A stretch of DNA of 7,446 nt from NORP181 sp047623555 (GTDB lineage: Bacteria > Pseudomonadota > Alphaproteobacteria > Rhodobacterales > Rhodobacteraceae), in NCBI GenBank assembly GCA_047623555.1, contig JBLHMP010000126.1:1-7446 (forward strand), given 5' to 3'. Made by a program: the position numbers and the translations under genes. Below the pieces are notes generated by a model that ran no database searches, was not told the DNA's origin, and saw only the letters and a list, made by a program, of their open reading frames with translations. Below are positions 6,401-7,446 of the stretch, piece by piece (within the stretch, counting starts at the first letter, position 1; every line of letters begins with the position of its first letter).

Positions 6401-6846
6401 ATCTCGGGGAATGGGCCGGTAATCGCCTGCGCTGGGAGATGGAAAAGCGCGCGGACAGGCCTGCCACAACCAGCGCCGCGCCAGAATTCAACAATGCCGG
6501 AATCGAGGCCGCGTTCCGTAATGCAGTTGAACACTATGACCTGAAACCTTGGGATGGACCGTTGGTTTTGTTCCGCCCGCCGCTGGACAAACATTGGAAA
6601 GTCTCGGCAAACCGTTGGGTCAGTGCGGCGCGGGAATATGTGTTTGATGATAATGACTGGACGATCTGGGCGCCGCGCACCCAGGTGATCGAGGTTCCGG
6701 GGGATCACGACAGCATGGTTCTGATCCCCAATGTCAGCGTCCTGGCAGTACGGCTAAAAGAGGCCACAAATTTGGCTGGAATAGGCCAGAATTTACCGTC
6801 ATCAGATACTTCGGCGGATTGCCTTACCGTGACGGCGGCCGAATAG
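403..6846 (+). CDS. Single-module type I polyketide synthase, KS-AT-KR-DH-ACP-TE
   Basis: This cytoplasmic multienzyme should condense acyl and malonyl-type units, reduce the beta-keto group, dehydrate it and release the chain. Seen in order: KS (13-441; Cys185, His321, His361), AT (537-835; GHSMGE with Ser634, His733), KR (912-1366 plus a C-terminal element at 1690-1733; TGGFGGIG 1183-1190, Lys1290, Ser1314, Tyr1327, Asn1331), DH (1381-1663; His1412, Asp1585), ACP (1768-1840; Ser1800) and TE (1872-2118; Ser1944, Asp1971, His2102). All catalytic domains look intact and the frame is unbroken. There is no loading domain or enoylreductase, and only 12 residues precede the KS, so no docking domain is evident. 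The last 29 residues follow the TE fold and match nothing I recognise. The KR-before-DH order is unusual. It is the first gene of a tight operon with a glycosyltransferase. PKS assignment is certain; the product and whether it works iteratively are not known. Confidence 0.97.
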   Translation: MKAMHNSAPYDGDIAIVGMSVTVPGAQSPDEFWNNLRGGVESIRPLDEAALLAAGERPELIQQENYVRAAAVLDGFDMFDADFFGFSPKEAAILDPQHRKFLEVAWEAMESAGHPPETIDGPIGVYAGCGMGSYFYFNICSNPGLVDDVGMFLLRHTGNDKDFMSTRVSHVFDLKGPSINLQTACSTSLVAVHYACQALRSGESAMALAGGVTIDMQQGRGYLYKENEVLSPDGHCHAFDHRAQGTVFGSGAGTVVLRRLEDAVADGDHIWAVIKGSAVNNDGAAKAGYLAPSVDGQAAAIEMALQAANVAADTVDYVECHGTGTYLGDPIEILALTEAFRQSTKDSEYCRIGSVKTNIGHLDTAAGVVGLIKTTLALHHKKIPPSLGYETPNPAIDFAGSPFKVNDTLRDWTSHKGPRRAGVNALGVGGTNAHTVLEEAPMRSASDESDFPFHVLCLSGRTKAALDANSKALAAHLRANPDLSLADVAFTLKNGRRGFDKRRVLVAESALQAAELLENANPRRVFSHDRLGDSPEVVFMFPGGGAQYPDMARDLYETEPAFAEWMDRGLDYLQPKLDFDLRAVWMPDAANKDAARETLKRPSVQLPLIMIVEYALAQLWLSWGVRPAALVGHSMGENTAACLAGVLSFEDCIDLVLLRGQLFDTVPASGMLSVSLPVAELRDLMGDDLDIASVNAPELSAVSGPQDALDTLAKTLTARDIDHQRVPIDIAAHSRMLDPILAEFGAFLRQISLQTPDMPVMSNRTGVYLTDEQATDPEYWVGQLRNTVMFADCIATLSAGPKRVYLEVGPGKALSSLTQMSGSVAPAQVLSSLRHPDQEIADDVYFMGVIGQFWATGVEADWDQIWGEAKRHRLPLPTYAFQRSRYFIEPGVQAAQDTAPAPLMRNDDITAWGYRAAWRPRFADCDVDVEFDLDAATAQNWLIFEDDAGIAAALCARLIAAGHNVSRVTPGDTYAKLPDDRYILSPEQGRAGYDSLLADLTDSGRSPARIGHFWLLTDHEGFRPGSSFFDRNLEQGFFSLMALSQALGAGDLADPVHVTVVTNGAAQHRDEPLPYPEKAIISGPAGVVPHEMPGLSFSTLDIELPQRAKAKGVMARLRGNTNGDDLASETLTNHLLEELLAEPANTVAAWRGERRYEQNYRQVDLPDTGDTPAYVAGGTYLITGGFGGIGLAVAADLLQNFNANVVLLTRSAAEPTPRRTQIVQKLKTLGGTVMVATADVCNGDQMAKAVAATKQRFGALNGVIHAAGAINDAPMLGKSVADVQQVFAPKINGLRVLDSLFPDGELDLLVLFSSSSTVTRPAGQIDYVAANEYLNAYAKSRKGDATRVCAINWGVWSDVGMAADAMDARQGGQNDDTDTAMPLLQKAGFDAQGNRIFHASYSAGSDWVLDEHRTASGQALLPGTGFAELAAEALKAHGVETSFDICDLYFFRPLHVDDGKTKDVIVRLETTPEGYAFTVHSAVSVSGMPGYQLNAQANLVLLPQSGEPQDQLDIDAIRARCPKVETAGAERLKSPQEAHLAFGPRWHVLTQTAMGKGEGLANLTLPTAFRDDLADGYILHPGLFDLATGWAMPLINGYEGRHLWVPMSYKSIRVYGALPAEIRSWVRLLPDTPDGFATFDITLTTPEGRVCVDIHGFQMKRMTEALNFADPDRLDADAAQLGLPTANSAALSAEEQRLFHNISQGISADQGPDALRRALALGEAQVIVSSLDLNGLIAQTNHVTAPTSDAGQSFDRPDLESDYLAPRNDIEQTLAGFWQNLLGVSQVGVDDSFFDLGGHSLIAVRLFAQISRAYDVEFPISVLFEAPTVAKCAELIAARTGIVAGNATEPKEPAKIHSYLVTLHHGSGSTKTPFFLVAGMFGNVLNLRHLALMLGQDRPVYGLQARGLIGDDEPHQTIEAAAAGYIVELRSVQPHGPYLLGGFSGGGVTAYEMVRQLEADGEQVALLAMLDTPLPVRPALRKQDKALIKLHELRSKGFSYLGEWAGNRLRWEMEKRADRPATTSAAPEFNNAGIEAAFRNAVEHYDLKPWDGPLVLFRPPLDKHWKVSANRWVSAAREYVFDDNDWTIWAPRTQVIEVPGDHDSMVLIPNVSVLAVRLKEATNLAGIGQNLPSSDTSADCLTVTAAE
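439..1725 (+). other. PKS ketosynthase (KS) domain
   Basis: Residues 13-441. The domain opens with DIAIVGMS and closes with GVGGTNAHTVLEE, the usual KS boundaries. The nucleophile is Cys185 in TACSTS, and the two catalytic histidines are His321 (ECHGTGT) and His361 (TNIGHLD). Cys rather than Gln at the nucleophile position means this is an elongating KS, not a KSQ decarboxylating starter. The segment TGNDKDFMSTR (157-167) is, from memory, typical of KS domains in proteobacterial, myxobacterial and cyanobacterial PKS and PKS/NRPS hybrids rather than classic actinobacterial macrolide synthases. Confidence 0.96.
2011..2907 (+). other. PKS acyltransferase (AT) domain, non-canonical selectivity motif
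   Basis: Residues 537-835. It starts at VVFMFPGGGAQY, has Gln605 before the nucleophile and the nucleophilic Ser634 in GHSMGE. The middle residue Met635, rather than the Gln of GHSQGE, leans towards malonyl. The selectivity loop that reads HAFH in malonyl and YASH in methylmalonyl ATs reads IAAH here (730-733), with His733 as the probable catalytic histidine. The post-AT linker ends at LPTYAFQRSRYF (876-887), a typical cis-AT boundary, so the synthase does not depend on a trans-acting AT. Malonyl-CoA is the likeliest extender, with moderate confidence. Confidence 0.93.
3136..4500 (+). other. PKS ketoreductase (KR): structural half and catalytic core
   Basis: Residues 912-1366. The structural subdomain begins at WGYRAAWRP directly after the AT linker. 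The catalytic Rossmann half begins near 1174 with the NADPH loop TGGFGGIG (1183-1190). The tetrad is Lys1290, Ser1314, Tyr1327 and Asn1331 with the usual 13-residue Ser-Tyr spacing, so the domain should be active. At the LDD position that marks B-type KRs the sequence is Ile-Asn-Asp (1270-1272); the last Asp is kept, weakly suggesting a B-type (D-hydroxyl) outcome. The core breaks off after WGVWSDVGMAA, and its expected C-terminal element appears only after the DH, at 1690-1733. Confidence 0.93.
4543..5391 (+). other. PKS dehydratase (DH), double hotdog, placed after the KR
   Basis: Residues 1381-1663. The first hotdog carries His1412 in DEHRTASGQALLPGTG. The spacing is H-x4-G-x4-P, one residue longer than the textbook H-x3-G-x4-P. 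The central FGPRW (1542-1546) matches the GYxYGPxF region. The second hotdog carries Asp1585 in HPGLFDLATG, where the usual D-x3-Q/H has Gly1589 instead. Both catalytic residues are present, so activity is likely. The variations look like those of a divergent DH subfamily rather than decay, because the surrounding motifs are well kept. Confidence 0.88.
5704..5922 (+). other. PKS acyl carrier protein (ACP) domain
   Basis: Residues 1768-1840. Ser1800 in LGGHSL is the phosphopantetheine attachment site. LGGHSL is the form common in NRPS peptidyl carriers, whereas many PKS ACPs read LGxDSL, so this carrier resembles those of PKS/NRPS hybrid systems. A single carrier domain is present. It must be activated by a phosphopantetheinyl transferase encoded elsewhere. 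Confidence 0.95.
6016..6756 (+). other. PKS C-terminal thioesterase (TE) domain
   Basis: Residues 1872-2118, an alpha/beta hydrolase of the type I thioesterase family. The nucleophile is Ser1944 in GGFSGGG, followed by Asp1971 in MLDTP and His2102 in GDHDS, giving a complete Ser-Asp-His triad. It should release the ACP-bound chain by hydrolysis, cyclisation or transfer to an acceptor; the sequence does not say which. Its presence makes this protein a terminal or free-standing synthase. Confidence 0.93.
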
Positions 6847-6850
6847 GGGA
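6846..6850 (+). promoter_or_regulatory. Ribosome binding site of the glycosyltransferase, overlapping the PKS stop
   Basis: GGGGA begins on the last base of the PKS stop codon TAG (6844-6846) and ends 5 bases before the ATG at 6856. The intergenic gap is only 9 bases, with no room for a promoter or terminator. Translation of the second gene is therefore probably coupled to termination of the PKS, and both are read from one mRNA. Confidence 0.7.
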
Positions 6851-6855
6851 AACAC

Positions 6856-7446
6856 ATGACTGGCTCAACAATTCTGACGATTATTCTAAATTTTCGGACA
6901 CCGGAACTGACGCTAAAAGCGACCAAAGCAGCAGTGCGTGAAATGGCCGGACTTTCGGGTGAAATTGTCATTGTCGACAATCACTCAGAGGATGATTCAT
7001 TGGAATTGCTGTCTCAGGCCATTGCTGCAAACGGTTGGGATAAGGACGGGCATGTTCGGATTGTGCAAAGCTGCCTAAATGGCGGATTTGGGGCCGGCAA
7101 TAACCTGGCAATCCGCGGTGGTTTATCCAATGGCGAGACGCCTGATTTCGTCTATATCCTAAATTCGGATGCATGGCCGGAACCCGGTGCAATCCGGGTG
7201 CTATCGGATTTTCTGGAGGCCAATCCCAATACCGGCATGGTCGGCGGTTACGTTCAGGGTGTCGACACCGAGCCACATCAAACCGCCTTTCGTTTTCCCA
7301 GCATCGCCGGAGAGTTTGAGGCCGCCGCGCGCACCGGAGTATTTTCGCGTTTGCTAAAGGATTCAATCGTCGCCTTGCCAATCCCTAAACAGGACACCCA
7401 GGTTGATTGGGTCGCAGGGGCGAGCCTGATGATGCGGCGTAAAATG
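6856..7446 (+). CDS. GT2-family glycosyltransferase, rhamnosyltransferase-like (3' end outside the window)
   Basis: The first 197 codons of an inverting family 2 glycosyltransferase (COG1216-like) are visible; the frame is still open at the window edge. The protein starts with the strand ILTIILNF followed by TPEL, then VDNHSEDDS (40-48, nucleotide-binding Asp41), LNGGFGAGNN (74-83), LNSDAWPEPGAI (102-113, with Asn103-Ser-Asp105 in the DxD-like metal/sugar-nucleotide position) and VDWVAGASLMMRR (183-195), which contributes to the acceptor side. These motifs occur in bacterial GT2 enzymes that add rhamnose or similar sugars to O-antigen and exopolysaccharide chains. No signal peptide or membrane segment is seen in this part, so it should act at the cytoplasmic face. 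It follows the PKS by 9 bases and is probably cotranscribed. Donor and acceptor are unknown. Confidence 0.9.
   Translation, partial: MTGSTILTIILNFRTPELTLKATKAAVREMAGLSGEIVIVDNHSEDDSLELLSQAIAANGWDKDGHVRIVQSCLNGGFGAGNNLAIRGGLSNGETPDFVYILNSDAWPEPGAIRVLSDFLEANPNTGMVGGYVQGVDTEPHQTAFRFPSIAGEFEAAARTGVFSRLLKDSIVALPIPKQDTQVDWVAGASLMMRRKM

Overview
The window looks like the start of a biosynthetic operon from a GC-rich alphaproteobacterium. Codon use and the style of the glycosyltransferase suggest a marine Rhodobacterales/Roseobacter-type organism, but that placement is inferred from sequence style only. No rRNA, tRNA, IS element, CRISPR array or phage gene was seen.

Layout: positions 1-402 form an AT-richer leader with no convincing gene. 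It holds an exact 12-bp direct repeat with copies 100 bp apart, several small dyads, and a 16-bp-period direct repeat just upstream of the ribosome binding site. Positions 403-6846 encode one 2147-residue type I polyketide synthase (PKS). Nine bases later a GT2-family glycosyltransferase begins at 6856 and runs off the window end (197 codons visible).

The PKS is one self-contained module ending in a thioesterase: KS-AT-KR-DH-ACP-TE. It has no loading domain, enoylreductase or visible docking domain. The KR lies before the DH, opposite to the usual cis-AT order. In addition, the conserved C-terminal element of KR domains (GI..xxG..AL..., then QV.VS..DL) appears only after the DH, at residues 1705-1733. 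The DH therefore looks inserted inside the KR fold. The DH active-site motifs and the AT selectivity motif also differ from textbook versions.

Working model (inference): the PKS condenses malonyl-type units, reduces and dehydrates the product, and its own TE releases an enoyl or, if it works iteratively, polyene-type acyl chain. The translationally coupled glycosyltransferase may glycosylate that product, or may build a glycan to which the acyl chain is attached. The product cannot be determined from this window.
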